A stretch of 64,000 nucleotides of DNA. Origin: Tabrizicola aquatica. Its GTDB lineage: Bacteria > Pseudomonadota > Alphaproteobacteria > Rhodobacterales > Rhodobacteraceae. The stretch spans positions 62,001-126,000 of the forward strand of contig NZ_PJON01000004.1 of the NCBI RefSeq assembly GCF_002900975.1. Reading direction: 5' to 3'. Shown piece after piece: positions 22,669 to 31,247 of the stretch (its first letter is position 1; every line of letters begins with the position of its first letter). Made by a program: the position numbers and the translations under genes. A model generated the notes under the pieces. The model was not told the origin of the DNA. It worked only from the letters and a program-made list of their open reading frames with translations, and did no database searches.

Positions 22669-24237
22669 ATGACCGAGGCTAGCGAACTGCCGATCCAGAC
22701 CGGCGTCAGCGCAATGCAGCTGGCCGAGGCGATGTTTGGCACCGGCATCCAGATCCTCAACGCGACCTACAATGGGGACCCTCTTTCGGCCGGCATCTAT
22801 ACTCAAGGCGACACCATAGCCCCCGCAGTGACGCCAGCCGACAGCGGCGTCATCCTTTCGACAGGCCGGGCCGCAGACTTCACCAACGCCTCGGGCGACG
22901 TCAACATTTCGGCCGGCACGACCACGGATACCGCCGGGGTCGACGGCGACAGCAGCATGAACGAACTTGCCGGTGCCGCGACCTTTGATGGGGCGATCTT
23001 CCAGGCCGATTTCATCCCGGCTGGTTCGACCCTGACCATGCAGATCACCTTCTCATCCGAAGAATATCTGGAATACGTCGGCTCGGGCTTCAACGACGCG
23101 GTCGGCGTCTGGGTCAACGGGCAGAAGGCAGAACTGACGGTTGGCAACGGCGACATCTCTATCGACAACATCAACCCCACGACGAACAGCAACCTCTACG
23201 TCGACAACGCAAACGACGTCTACAACACCGAGATGGACGGGTTCACCGTCACTCTGACCCTGAAGGCCCCGGTCGTTCCGGGCGAGGTGAACACGATCAA
23301 GATCGGGATCGCCGATGGCGGGGACACAGCCTATGACAGCAATCTGTTGATTGCAGGCGCCTCGGTCCAGACCGCCGTCATCGCACAGGACGACGCATTT
23401 ACGGTGGCACGGAACAACCTGACCGAGGTCGATCTCGTCGCCAACGACACCAACACAGCGGGCGGCACGCTGACGATCACCAAGATCAACGGCATTCCGG
23501 TCACGGCGGGCGACTATGTGATCCTGCCCTCGGGCCTGGGAATTGTGGTGAACGCCGACGGCACGATCACGGCTGTCGCAGAGGGGGAAGACGCCCTCGG
23601 CGAGGCAAGCTTTTCCTACGAAGTGATGAACCAGGACGGCATCACCGATGTGGGCTTTGTCTCCGGTGAAGTCGTCCCCTGCTTTGTCCAGGGCACCCGG
23701 ATCGAGACGGTCCGCGGCCCTGTCCCGGTCGAAGACATCGCCGTGGGCGACCTGGTGCTGACCCTGGACCATGGCTTTCAGCCGGTCGTCTGGCACGGGG
23801 TGCGGCAGGTCCCCTCGCGCGGGGCCATGGCCGCCGTGCGCATCCCCGCCGGCGCTTTCGGCGACCACGGCGCACTTTCCGTCTCGCCGCAGCACCGGCT
23901 GCATTTCTCTGGCTGGCGTGCCCAGCTTTACGCGGGCGAGGATGAGGTCCTGGTCAAGGCGATCCACCTCGTGCGCGCCGGGCGGCTGGCACAGGACCAC
24001 TCTGGCGCGATGGTGACCTACCACCACCTGCTTTTCGGCCGCCACGAGATCCTTTGCGCAGAAGGGATGTGGAGCGAGAGCTACTATCCCGGCCCGACCA
24101 CGCTGGCCGGTCACGACGCCGAAGTGCAAGAGGAACTGCTTGCGCTGTTCCCCGAGCTTGCCGCCGATCCGGCAAAATACGGCCCCTCGGCGCGCACCGA
24201 GGTCCGCGCCCATGTCGCGGCATTGCTGGTGGCTTAG
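22669..24237 (+). CDS. Choice-of-anchor-L / Hint-domain protein
   Basis: 522-residue protein, probably secreted or surface-located. Residues about 20-225 resemble the choice-of-anchor-L domain (TYNGDPLSAGIYTQGD, GVILSTGRAADF, ITFSSEEYLEYVGSGFNDAV). Residues about 235-330 look like a cadherin/VCBS-like beta domain (VARNNLTEVDLVANDTN). From C338 a Hint (hedgehog/intein-type) domain begins: VPCFVQGTRIETVRGPVPVEDIAVGD, with the later block SPQHRLHFSG. Hint domains self-cleave at the Cys; here nothing resembling an intein C-terminal junction follows. No Sec signal, so export, if any, would be non-classical or type I. GAGGACC precedes ATG 22669. Likely attachment or matrix protein (inference). Confidence 0.85.
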   Translation: MTEASELPIQTGVSAMQLAEAMFGTGIQILNATYNGDPLSAGIYTQGDTIAPAVTPADSGVILSTGRAADFTNASGDVNISAGTTTDTAGVDGDSSMNELAGAATFDGAIFQADFIPAGSTLTMQITFSSEEYLEYVGSGFNDAVGVWVNGQKAELTVGNGDISIDNINPTTNSNLYVDNANDVYNTEMDGFTVTLTLKAPVVPGEVNTIKIGIADGGDTAYDSNLLIAGASVQTAVIAQDDAFTVARNNLTEVDLVANDTNTAGGTLTITKINGIPVTAGDYVILPSGLGIVVNADGTITAVAEGEDALGEASFSYEVMNQDGITDVGFVSGEVVPCFVQGTRIETVRGPVPVEDIAVGDLVLTLDHGFQPVVWHGVRQVPSRGAMAAVRIPAGAFGDHGALSVSPQHRLHFSGWRAQLYAGEDEVLVKAIHLVRAGRLAQDHSGAMVTYHHLLFGRHEILCAEGMWSESYYPGPTTLAGHDAEVQEELLALFPELAADPAKYGPSARTEVRAHVAALLVA

Positions 24238-24240
24238 GGG

Positions 24241-25065
24241 TCAGTCCCGCAACAGCTCGTTGATGCTGGTCTTGGACCGGGTCTGCGCGTCGACCTTCTT
24301 CACGATCACCGCGCAATACAGGTTGATCCCGCCCTTCGACGGCATCGAGCCCGCGACGACCACCGACCCCGCCGGAACCTCGCCATACATCACCTCGCCG
24401 GTTTCCCGGTCGACGATCTTCGTGGACTTGCCGATGAAGACCCCCATCCCCAGGACGCTGCCCTCACGGATGATGCAGCCCTCGACCACCTCGGAGCGCG
24501 CGCCGATAAAGCAGTTGTCCTCGATGATCGTCGGGCCGGCCTGCATCGGTTCCAGCACGCCGCCGATCCCGACGCCGCCCGAAAGGTGCACGTTCTTGCC
24601 GATCTGCGCGCAGGACCCGACCGTGGCCCAGCCGTCGACCATGCTGCCCTCATCCACAAAAGCCCCAAGGTTCACGAAGGACGGCATCAGGACCACGTTC
24701 TTCCCGATGAAGGCCGAGCGTCGGACGATGCTGCCCGGCACCGCGCGGAAGCCGGCCTTGCGCCAATCCTCGGCGGTCCAGCCCTGCCACTTCGAGGGCA
24801 CCTTGTCCCACCAGTTGGCGCCCCCGTTCGACCCCGAGATTTCGTGCATGTCGGTCAGCCGGAACGACAGCAGCACCGCCTTCTTGGCCCACTGGTTCAC
24901 ATGCCAGTCATTGCCGCGCTTTTCCGCGACCCGCAGCGTGCCCGAATCCAGCGCCGAAAGCGTGGCCTCGATCGCCACCCGCATCTCGCCCTTGGTGGCG
25001 GGGGTGATCGTGTCCCGGGCCTCCCAGGCGGCGTCGATGGCGGCTTCCAGTGCGGCATAGGACAT
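24241..25065 (-). CDS. dapD: 2,3,4,5-tetrahydropyridine-2,6-dicarboxylate N-succinyltransferase
   Basis: 274-residue left-handed beta-helix acyltransferase of the succinylase branch of lysine and peptidoglycan precursor synthesis; transfers succinyl from succinyl-CoA to tetrahydrodipicolinate. Hexapeptide-repeat region with [37 protein letters not shown] and [18 protein letters not shown]-terminal helices [18 protein letters not shown] are typical. Length matches the family. Divergent from the LOG gene with 80 bp between. Confidence 0.96.
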   Translation of the reverse strand: MSYAALEAAIDAAWEARDTITPATKGEMRVAIEATLSALDSGTLRVAEKRGNDWHVNQWAKKAVLLSFRLTDMHEISGSNGGANWWDKVPSKWQGWTAEDWRKAGFRAVPGSIVRRSAFIGKNVVLMPSFVNLGAFVDEGSMVDGWATVGSCAQIGKNVHLSGGVGIGGVLEPMQAGPTIIEDNCFIGARSEVVEGCIIREGSVLGMGVFIGKSTKIVDRETGEVMYGEVPAGSVVVAGSMPSKGGINLYCAVIVKKVDAQTRSKTSINELLRD

Positions 25066-25145
25066 GGGGCATTCCCTTTTCGGTTGGTCACGGGCGTGCC
25101 CACCCTATAAGGCTGAACCCGACACCACGCAATCCGAGTGCCCGC

Positions 25146-25973
25146 ATGAAAGACGAACCCCGCACCCATCCGTTCCGCGACAGCATCGAGGATATCGCGG
25201 CCGCCAAGCGGATCCCGGACACGCCCCAGACCCGCGCCCCGGCCTACCGGCTGGCCTTCGCCGACCGCGATTTCCTGTTGCGCGACGAGTTGCGCCCCGT
25301 CCGCCTGCAGCTAGAGCTTCTGAAGCCGCAGCTGATCATGGACGAACGCGGGATCGAATCGACCGTGGTCATGTTCGGCGGCGCCCGCATCCCCGCGCCG
25401 GAACACCGCGACCAGGCGCGGACCCAGACCCTCGCCGACCTGTCGCATTACTATGAAGAGGCCCGGCGCTTTGCCCAGCAGATGACCGAGCGCAGCCTTG
25501 GCACCTATGGCCGGGAATGGGTGATCGCCACGGGCGGCGGTCCCGGCGTGATGGAAGCCGGCAACCGCGGGGCGCATGAGGCCGGCGGCCAGTCGATCGG
25601 GCTGAACATCGTCCTGCCGCATGAGCAGGCCCCGAACAGCTATGTCACGCCGGACCTGTCGTTCAACTTCCATTACTTCGCGATCCGCAAGATGCATTTC
25701 CTGATGCGGGCCAAGGCCATCGTGGTGTTTCCGGGCGGGTTCGGCACGATGGACGAACTTTTCGAGAGCCTGACCCTGATCCAGACCGGCCGAATGAAGC
25801 GCATCCCCTTCCTTCTCTTCGGCCGCGACTGGTGGGAAAAGGTTGTGAACTGGGGACACCTCGCCGAAGCCGGCGTGATCTCGCCCGAGGATCTGTCGCT
25901 GTTCGCCATGGTCGAAACCGCGGAAGAGGCGGTTGCCGTGATCGACGGTTGGGAACAGCCTGCGGGGGCGTAA
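25146..25973 (+). CDS. LOG-family protein (putative nucleoside-monophosphate phosphoribohydrolase)
   Basis: 275-residue Rossmann-like protein of the TIGR00730/LOG superfamily. Hallmarks: VMFGGARIPAPE, ATGGGPGVMEAGNRGAHEAGG and VVFPGGFGTMDELFESLTL (PGGxGTxxE), which bind the nucleotide and hold the catalytic Arg/Glu. Members release bases from nucleoside monophosphates (cytokinin activation in plants, AMP/IMP turnover in bacteria); the bacterial substrate cannot be told here. The N-terminal about 90 residues are longer than in minimal LOG proteins. The stop codon TAA is formed by the palindromic repeat at 25971-25996. Confidence 0.9.
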   Translation: MKDEPRTHPFRDSIEDIAAAKRIPDTPQTRAPAYRLAFADRDFLLRDELRPVRLQLELLKPQLIMDERGIESTVVMFGGARIPAPEHRDQARTQTLADLSHYYEEARRFAQQMTERSLGTYGREWVIATGGGPGVMEAGNRGAHEAGGQSIGLNIVLPHEQAPNSYVTPDLSFNFHYFAIRKMHFLMRAKAIVVFPGGFGTMDELFESLTLIQTGRMKRIPFLLFGRDWWEKVVNWGHLAEAGVISPEDLSLFAMVETAEEAVAVIDGWEQPAGA

Positions 25974-25996
25974 GGTGGGCGATATCGCCCACCCTA
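25971..25996. repeat. GGTGGGCGATATCGCCCACC palindrome, copy 1
   Basis: 20-bp perfect palindrome (25974-25993) in a longer repeat TAAGGTGGGCGATATCGCCC ACCCTA. Its first three bases are the stop codon of the LOG gene. Between two convergent genes, so it can act as a bidirectional transcript end. Related copies at 36442, 44815, 48931 and 49001. Confidence 0.85.
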
Positions 25997-26009
25997 CCCC
26001 CGCGCACAC

Positions 26010-27221
26010 TTAGCCACCCGGCCGCGCCAGCGTTTCGCGTTCCCAGCCCGCCAGGTAGTCCACCCGGTCGCAGCCGGCAAAGACCGCCAGCCGGCTCAAT
26101 TCGGCCTCCAGCTTGCCCTGCCGGACCTTGGTCAGTCGCACCCCGGCCTCGGGCCAGAACGCCTTGACCCGCAGCGCGCCAGCATCGCGGAAGGCTTTCA
26201 CGTCGATCCGGCCGACCAGCCGGTCGCCCTCCAGCACCGGAAAGACGTAATAGCCGTAGGTTCGTTTCGGCTCGGGGACAAAGACCTCGATCCGGTAGTG
26301 GAAGCCGAACAGGAAGTCGGCCCGGTCGCGGTCCCGCAGGGCGGGGTCGAAGGGCGACAGGATGCGCAGCCGGGCCGAGGGGTCGGGCGGGGTTTCCTCC
26401 AGCGTCGCAGGGAACAGGACCACCCGGCGGCGCTGACCCAGCGCACCCTCGACCTCGGCCTCGACGATCTCGCCCCGGCCCAGCGCCGCGCGGCACCAGG
26501 CTTTCGCGGCCTCGGGTCCGATCGCGTTCCAATAGGCCGCGATCTCGCCACTGGTTCCAAACCCCAGCCGCGCCAGCGCCGAGCGGCAGGCCCAGTCGAT
26601 CACCGCCTCGGCCGGCACCGGGGCGCGGTGGGTCTCGGGGATCACCCGTTCGGTCAGGTCATAGATCTTGGCAAAGCCGTCGCGCCGCGTGATCGCCAGC
26701 CGCCCAGTCCGCCACAGCCATTCCAGCGCAGTTTTCGACGGGTGCCAGTCCCACCAGCCGCCCTTGCCCCGCACCTCGCCCTCGCCCACATCGGCCGTCC
26801 CGACCGGGCCGTCCCGGGCGATGCGGTCCAGGATGCTGTCGAACTGCGCCTCATACCCTTCGCGGAACCAGCGCCGCCAGTTCTGATGCAGCCGCTCCTC
26901 GTCGCGGGCAAAGCGGTGCTGCCAGACCCCATGCAGCCCCACCGGCAGGATCGAGGCGTCATGCGTCCAATGCTCCCACAGCGCCCGGTCCCGCTCCAGT
27001 AGCCGCTTCAGGACCGGCGCGCGGAAGGACTGCCGCCGCGACCACAGGATCATCTCATGCGCCCGGGCGACAGTGTTGATGCTGTCCACCTGGACAAAGC
27101 CGATACGCTCCACCAGCGCCTGCACGGCGGGGCCGGTGGCGGGGCCGACGGGGGCCTCGATCAGGGCATGGCGGTTCAGGAACAGTCGCCGGGCGCGAGG
27201 ATTGGGGATCAGCGGAAGCAT
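26010..27221 (-). CDS. YcaQ/AlkZ-type DNA glycosylase (winged-helix, HTH_42 family)
   Basis: 403-residue member of the HTH_42 superfamily of DNA glycosylases that remove alkylated bases and unhook interstrand crosslinks. The family catalytic Q-x-D motif is present as Q44-V-D46 in IGFVQVDSINTV. Other landmarks are RAHEMILWSR, LWEHWTHDASILP, KTALEWLWRTGRLAI and RILSPFDPALRDRDR, plus the terminal KAFRDAGALRVKAFW. Length matches YcaQ. Convergent with the LOG gene; no LexA box is visible in its upstream region. Confidence 0.88.
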   Translation of the reverse strand: MLPLIPNPRARRLFLNRHALIEAPVGPATGPAVQALVERIGFVQVDSINTVARAHEMILWSRRQSFRAPVLKRLLERDRALWEHWTHDASILPVGLHGVWQHRFARDEERLHQNWRRWFREGYEAQFDSILDRIARDGPVGTADVGEGEVRGKGGWWDWHPSKTALEWLWRTGRLAITRRDGFAKIYDLTERVIPETHRAPVPAEAVIDWACRSALARLGFGTSGEIAAYWNAIGPEAAKAWCRAALGRGEIVEAEVEGALGQRRRVVLFPATLEETPPDPSARLRILSPFDPALRDRDRADFLFGFHYRIEVFVPEPKRTYGYYVFPVLEGDRLVGRIDVKAFRDAGALRVKAFWPEAGVRLTKVRQGKLEAELSRLAVFAGCDRVDYLAGWERETLARPGG

Positions 27222-27385
27222 CGCTCAGGGCTACCACCGCACAAGATGCGGTCAAGCCACCTCGCTGCCGGAAATCTGCTGAAAAGCCGATTGTATTGCC
27301 GGACAGGGGCCATACACTCGCCCCTATCCTCCCCTAGCAGCAAGGTGGCCGGACCATCGGTCCGCCGGAAAGGACCTGCACGGCC

Positions 27386-28654
27386 GTGCCCCATGACACG
27401 CCCCTTATCACCACCCTGGTCGCGGGCTTTGGCCTGGCCTTCCTGTTCGGCCTGCTGGCCCAGCGGCTGCGCCTGCCGCTGATCGCCGGGTACCTCTTGG
27501 CCGGCGTGGTGATCGGCCCTTTCACGCCGGGCTATGTGGCCGATGCCGGCCTTGCAGCGGAACTGGCCGAGCTTGGGGTGATCCTGCTGATGTTCGGCGT
27601 TGGCCTGCACTTTTCGCCGCGCGACCTCATGGCCGTCCGCGCCATCGCCGTGCCCGGCGCCCTGGGCCAGATCGCCGTCGCCATGTCGGCGGGCACGCTG
27701 ACGGGCTGGCTGATGGGCTGGGGCCTTGGTGCGGGGCTGATCTTCGGCCTTGCCCTCTCGGTTGCCTCGACCGTCGTGCTGCTGCGCGCTTTGCAGGACC
27801 GCGAGCTTGTCACCTCGGAACGTGGCCGCGTCGCCGTGGGCTGGCTGATCGTCGAGGACCTGGCAATGGTCTTGGCCCTGGTCCTGATCCCGCCGCTGGC
27901 CGGACTTCTGGGCGGCATCGCCCAACCCGTGGGTGAGGAGGCCGAGATCGTTGCCCAGGTCGGCGTCGGCCCAATCGCCGCGACCGTCCTGGTCACCCTG
28001 GCCAAGGCGGCCACCTTCGTCATTCTGATGCTGGTGATCGGCCGCCGGGTCATCCCCTGGGTACTGCACTTCGTCTCGCACACCCACTCGCGTGAACTCT
28101 TCCGGCTCTCGGTCCTGGCCATCGCCCTCGGGGTGGCCTACGGCGCGACCCGGCTGTTCGGCGTGTCCTTCGCGCTGGGGGCCTTCTTTGCCGGGATGGT
28201 CATGTCCACCTCCACCCTCTCGTCCCAGGCCATGCGCGAGACCTTGCCGCTGCGCGATGCCTTCGCGGTCCTGTTCTTCGTCTCGGTCGGGATGCTGTTC
28301 AACCCCGCCATCGTGCTGGAGGCCCCGCTGGCACTTGTCGCCACCGTGGCAATCATCATCGGCGGCAAGGCGGCCGCAGCCTATTACATCGTCCGCGCCT
28401 TCGGGCGGGACCGCGAGATGGCCCTGACCATCGCCGCCAGCCTGGCGCAAATCGGCGAGTTCTCGTTCATCCTGATCACCATGGGCGTCAAGCTGGCCAT
28501 CGTCCCGACCGAGGCGCGCGACCTGGTGGTCGCGGGGGCCATGATCTCGATCCTGGCCAACCCGCTGCTGTTCCACCTGCTGGACCGGCAGATGGCGCGT
28601 AAGGCACCGGACACTGCCGGTCCCGACAGCACGGAACCGGCGGGGTCTGGCTGA
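27386..28654 (+). CDS. CPA2-family cation:proton antiporter without RCK/TrkA-N domain
   Basis: 422-residue membrane protein of the KefB/YbaL type with about 12 transmembrane segments: GLLAQRLRLPLIAGYLLAGVVIGP in the first helices, ELGVILLMFGVGLHFSPRDL, and LSVASTVVLLRALQDREL, a conserved unwound-helix region. It ends soon after the last membrane helix (FHLLDRQMARKAPDTAG). KefB-type proteins usually carry a C-terminal nucleotide-binding regulatory domain, absent here, so it is closer to short NapA-like antiporters. Ion specificity cannot be told. Confidence 0.9.
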   Translation: MPHDTPLITTLVAGFGLAFLFGLLAQRLRLPLIAGYLLAGVVIGPFTPGYVADAGLAAELAELGVILLMFGVGLHFSPRDLMAVRAIAVPGALGQIAVAMSAGTLTGWLMGWGLGAGLIFGLALSVASTVVLLRALQDRELVTSERGRVAVGWLIVEDLAMVLALVLIPPLAGLLGGIAQPVGEEAEIVAQVGVGPIAATVLVTLAKAATFVILMLVIGRRVIPWVLHFVSHTHSRELFRLSVLAIALGVAYGATRLFGVSFALGAFFAGMVMSTSTLSSQAMRETLPLRDAFAVLFFVSVGMLFNPAIVLEAPLALVATVAIIIGGKAAAAYYIVRAFGRDREMALTIAASLAQIGEFSFILITMGVKLAIVPTEARDLVVAGAMISILANPLLFHLLDRQMARKAPDTAGPDSTEPAGSG

Positions 28655-28657
28655 CCG

Positions 28658-29203
28658 TTATTGCTGCGCCAGCGGTTCCACCTTGGCCTTGTGATCTTGC
28701 AGCTTTGGCAGGGTCTCGGCCGCGAACTCTTTCAGCGCGCCATCCTGACCCTGTTTGGCATAGCCCTCGAACAGGGTCACCGCCTCGACATGCGCCGCAA
28801 GTTGGGCCGCCAGATAGGCCGCGTCGAACTCTTCGGCCGACAGACCCGACAGGTTGTCCAACTGCGACTGGTGGTCGGGCATCAGGGTTTCGGCCGGGGC
28901 CACGCCCTCGGCGCTGGCCGCTGTTTTCATCTTCTCGCCGGCGGACTGGTGGTCAGCAACCATCATCTCGGCAAAGCCACGCACCGCGTCGGTCTGCGAG
29001 ACCTCCAGCGCCAGTTGGCTCGACTGGATCTCGAACTGGTTGGACGAGGCCGCGCGTTCCGCAAAGGCCGCCGGGGTCGTCATGGCGGCCTGCATCTCTT
29101 CTTCGGATGGCGGAGCAGCGTCCTCGGTGGTCTGTGCTGCAAGATTGCCCGCGCCAAGGCAAAGCACGGCTGCGACCATGGCCGCGATCGGGGTGGGTTT
29201 CAT
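28658..29203 (-). CDS. DUF4142 exported protein
   Basis: 181-residue protein with a signal peptide (MKPTPIAAMVAAVLCLGAGNLAAQ) and a ferritin-like all-helical DUF4142 body: FAERAASSNQFEIQSSQLAL, MMVADHQSAGEKM, LMPDHQSQLDNLSGL, HVEAVTLFEGYAKQG. AGGAGA precedes ATG 29203. Periplasmic; proteins of this family are often stress induced. Some acidic/histidine residues (DHQ) recur in the helices but metal binding is unproven. Convergent with the antiporter, 3 bp apart. Confidence 0.88.
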   Translation of the reverse strand: MKPTPIAAMVAAVLCLGAGNLAAQTTEDAAPPSEEEMQAAMTTPAAFAERAASSNQFEIQSSQLALEVSQTDAVRGFAEMMVADHQSAGEKMKTAASAEGVAPAETLMPDHQSQLDNLSGLSAEEFDAAYLAAQLAAHVEAVTLFEGYAKQGQDGALKEFAAETLPKLQDHKAKVEPLAQQ

Positions 29204-29278
29204 GGGCCCGTCTCCTTTGACTGTGGACGGACCCAACCCTGCGCCGAAAGGAATGTTCCTTGCCCCGACCCCAGGTGG

Positions 29279-30451
29279 TCAGAGTCCCGCTTCCGCCGCG
29301 ATCTGCGCCTTCGACTTGCGGGCGCGCTCGGTCGCGGATTTCAGCTGGCCACAGGCGGCCATGATATCCTCGCCGCGCGGGGTGCGGATCGGGCTGGCAT
29401 AGCCGGCGTGATAGATGATGTCGGCAAAGGCGTGGATGCGGTTGCCCGACGACCGCTTGTAGGGCGCGCCGGGCCATTCGTTGAACGGGATCAGGTTCAC
29501 CTTGGCCGGGATGCCTTCCAGCAGCTTCACCAGCCGGTGCGCGTCCTCTTTCGTGTCGTTCACCCCGTCCAGCATCACATATTCAAACGTGATCCGCTCG
29601 CTGTTGGACAGGCCAGGATAGGCCTTCAGCGCCTCAAGCAGCGTGGCGATGTTCCAGCGTTTGTTGATCGGGACCAGCACATCGCGGACCTCATCCGTGG
29701 TCGCATGGAAGCTGATCGCAAGCTGGCAGCCGATCTCGGTCGCAGTGCGGGCGATTTCCGGCACGACGCCGGACGTGGACAGCGTGATCCGGCGGCGACC
29801 CAGCGCGATCCCCTCGCCGTCCATCACGATCTGCATCGCGTCGCGCACGTTCTCGAAGTTGTACAAGGGCTCGCCCATCCCCATCAGCACGATGTTCGAG
29901 ATCAGCCGCACCTCTTCCTTCGGCGCCCCCGGAACCGGCCATTCGTCCAGATCGTCCCGCGCCATCATCACCTGCCCGACGATTTCCGCCGCCGTCAGGT
30001 TGCGCACCAGCTTTTGCGTGCCAGTGTGGCAGAACGAACAGGTCAGCGTGCAGCCAACCTGGCTGGAAATGCACAGCGTCCCACGATCCGTCTCGGGGAT
30101 ATAGACCACCTCGACCTCATGCCCACCGGCGATCCGCACCAGATACTTCCGGGTGCCGTCGGTCGAGATCTGGCGGGTCACCACCTCGGGGATCTCGATG
30201 GTGAAATTCTCGGCCAGAAGCGCGCGATAGTCCTTGGCCAGGTTGGTCATCAGCGCGAAATCGCGGACGCCCCAGTGATAGACCCACTGCCAGACCTGCC
30301 CCACCCGCATCTTGGCCTGCTTTTCCGGCGTTCCCGCCGCGATCAGCGCCTCGCGCAGGGCGGCGCGGGTCAGGCCGACAAGGTTCACCTTGTCCGAAGC
30401 GGGCAGCTTGCGCGGAATGGTCAGCACGTCTTGCGTGATCGGGGCGGTCAT
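29279..30451 (-). CDS. rlmN: Dual-specificity 23S rRNA / tRNA (adenine-C2) methyltransferase
   Basis: 390-residue radical-SAM enzyme that methylates A2503 of 23S rRNA and A37 of some tRNAs. The [4Fe-4S] motif is CTLTCSFC; other hallmarks are [47 protein letters not shown] and ISFHATTD, and the mechanistic cysteine near the C terminus in DIMAACGQL. Length normal. Upstream, the IalB-like gene ends in an intrinsic terminator, so rlmN probably has its own promoter in 30452-30530. Confidence 0.95.
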   Translation of the reverse strand: MTAPITQDVLTIPRKLPASDKVNLVGLTRAALREALIAAGTPEKQAKMRVGQVWQWVYHWGVRDFALMTNLAKDYRALLAENFTIEIPEVVTRQISTDGTRKYLVRIAGGHEVEVVYIPETDRGTLCISSQVGCTLTCSFCHTGTQKLVRNLTAAEIVGQVMMARDDLDEWPVPGAPKEEVRLISNIVLMGMGEPLYNFENVRDAMQIVMDGEGIALGRRRITLSTSGVVPEIARTATEIGCQLAISFHATTDEVRDVLVPINKRWNIATLLEALKAYPGLSNSERITFEYVMLDGVNDTKEDAHRLVKLLEGIPAKVNLIPFNEWPGAPYKRSSGNRIHAFADIIYHAGYASPIRTPRGEDIMAACGQLKSATERARKSKAQIAAEAGL

Positions 30452-30528
30452 GGCGGCAGATCCTTGCTTGGGGCCTTGTCACAGGCGATCTGGAATGTCG
30501 GGCGGATATAGGTGATTCCCCACCAATA

Positions 30529-30553
30529 GAAAAGCGCCCCGCGACGGGGGCGC
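30529..30553 (-). terminator. Intrinsic terminator of the IalB-like gene
   Basis: On the minus strand a GCGCCCC/GGGGCGC stem with a 5-base loop (30534-30553) is followed by TTTTC (30529-30533). About 20 bp after the IalB-like stop. Confidence 0.8.
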
Positions 30554-30573
30554 CCTATCCGCTTTCCCTGCCC

Positions 30574-31089
30574 TTACGAGCAGCGCTTCTCGGCGTCTTC
30601 CATCGCGGCGGTAAAGCCGCGCAGGCTGAACGTGTCCTGGGTCTGCGTGCCCTTGCCGGACCGCGCCGTCAGCGTGGCCGAACTTCCGGCCTTCATCGCC
30701 GCCAGAAGCTTGGCTTCATCGTCGGGGCCGGGCCACGCCCATTCGCCGTCCGTGAACAGCTTGTAGGTCTGGCCATCGACCACCACGTCCACAGTGGACC
30801 CGCCAGCGAACGGATATCCGCCGGTAAAGCTGATCTCGCCCGGCTTGCCGGGGCGGAACGTGACGAAGAACAGGATGTCCCCGCGCCGCACGCTGACCGG
30901 CTGGCCCTCACGCGTGTTCACCGTCTCTTTCGGCTTGGAAACACCCCAGCATTCCTTGGGGCTTTCTTCCGTAAAGACGCTCCAATCCGTCATCGTGGCG
31001 ACGAGGTTGGTGGATTCCTGTGCCACGGCCGGAAGGCCCAAGGCCGAAAGGGTGGCGACCGCAAGCGCGCGACCGAAAGGGGAAGTCAT
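30574..31089 (-). CDS. IalB-like (invasion-associated locus B) exported protein
   Basis: 171-residue protein with a signal peptide (RALAVATLSALGLPAVAQ). The body follows the IalB pattern: MTDWSVFTEESPKECWGVS, GDILFFVTFRPGKPGEISF, VDGQTYKLFTDGEWAWPGPD, KAGSSATLTARSGKGT, DTFSLRGFTAAMEDAEKRC, with two cysteines likely to form a disulfide. IalB proteins are periplasmic and widespread in alphaproteobacteria, not only in pathogens; molecular role unknown. Start at ATG 31089; an upstream in-frame ATG gives a poorer signal peptide. Confidence 0.85.
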   Translation of the reverse strand: MTSPFGRALAVATLSALGLPAVAQESTNLVATMTDWSVFTEESPKECWGVSKPKETVNTREGQPVSVRRGDILFFVTFRPGKPGEISFTGGYPFAGGSTVDVVVDGQTYKLFTDGEWAWPGPDDEAKLLAAMKAGSSATLTARSGKGTQTQDTFSLRGFTAAMEDAEKRCS

Positions 31090-31247
31090 GTCTGACGCAG
31101 CCTCCAAGCTGTCTTGTTGCGTGGCGCCCGGTTGGCCATTTTCACTGGCGCGGCGCCCATCTACCCGGTAATCCAGCCTTAGCCAAAAACACCAATCCGC
31201 GAAAGCCCCATGGGCGACAATTCGCGCACATGTTACGGGGGAAGCCG

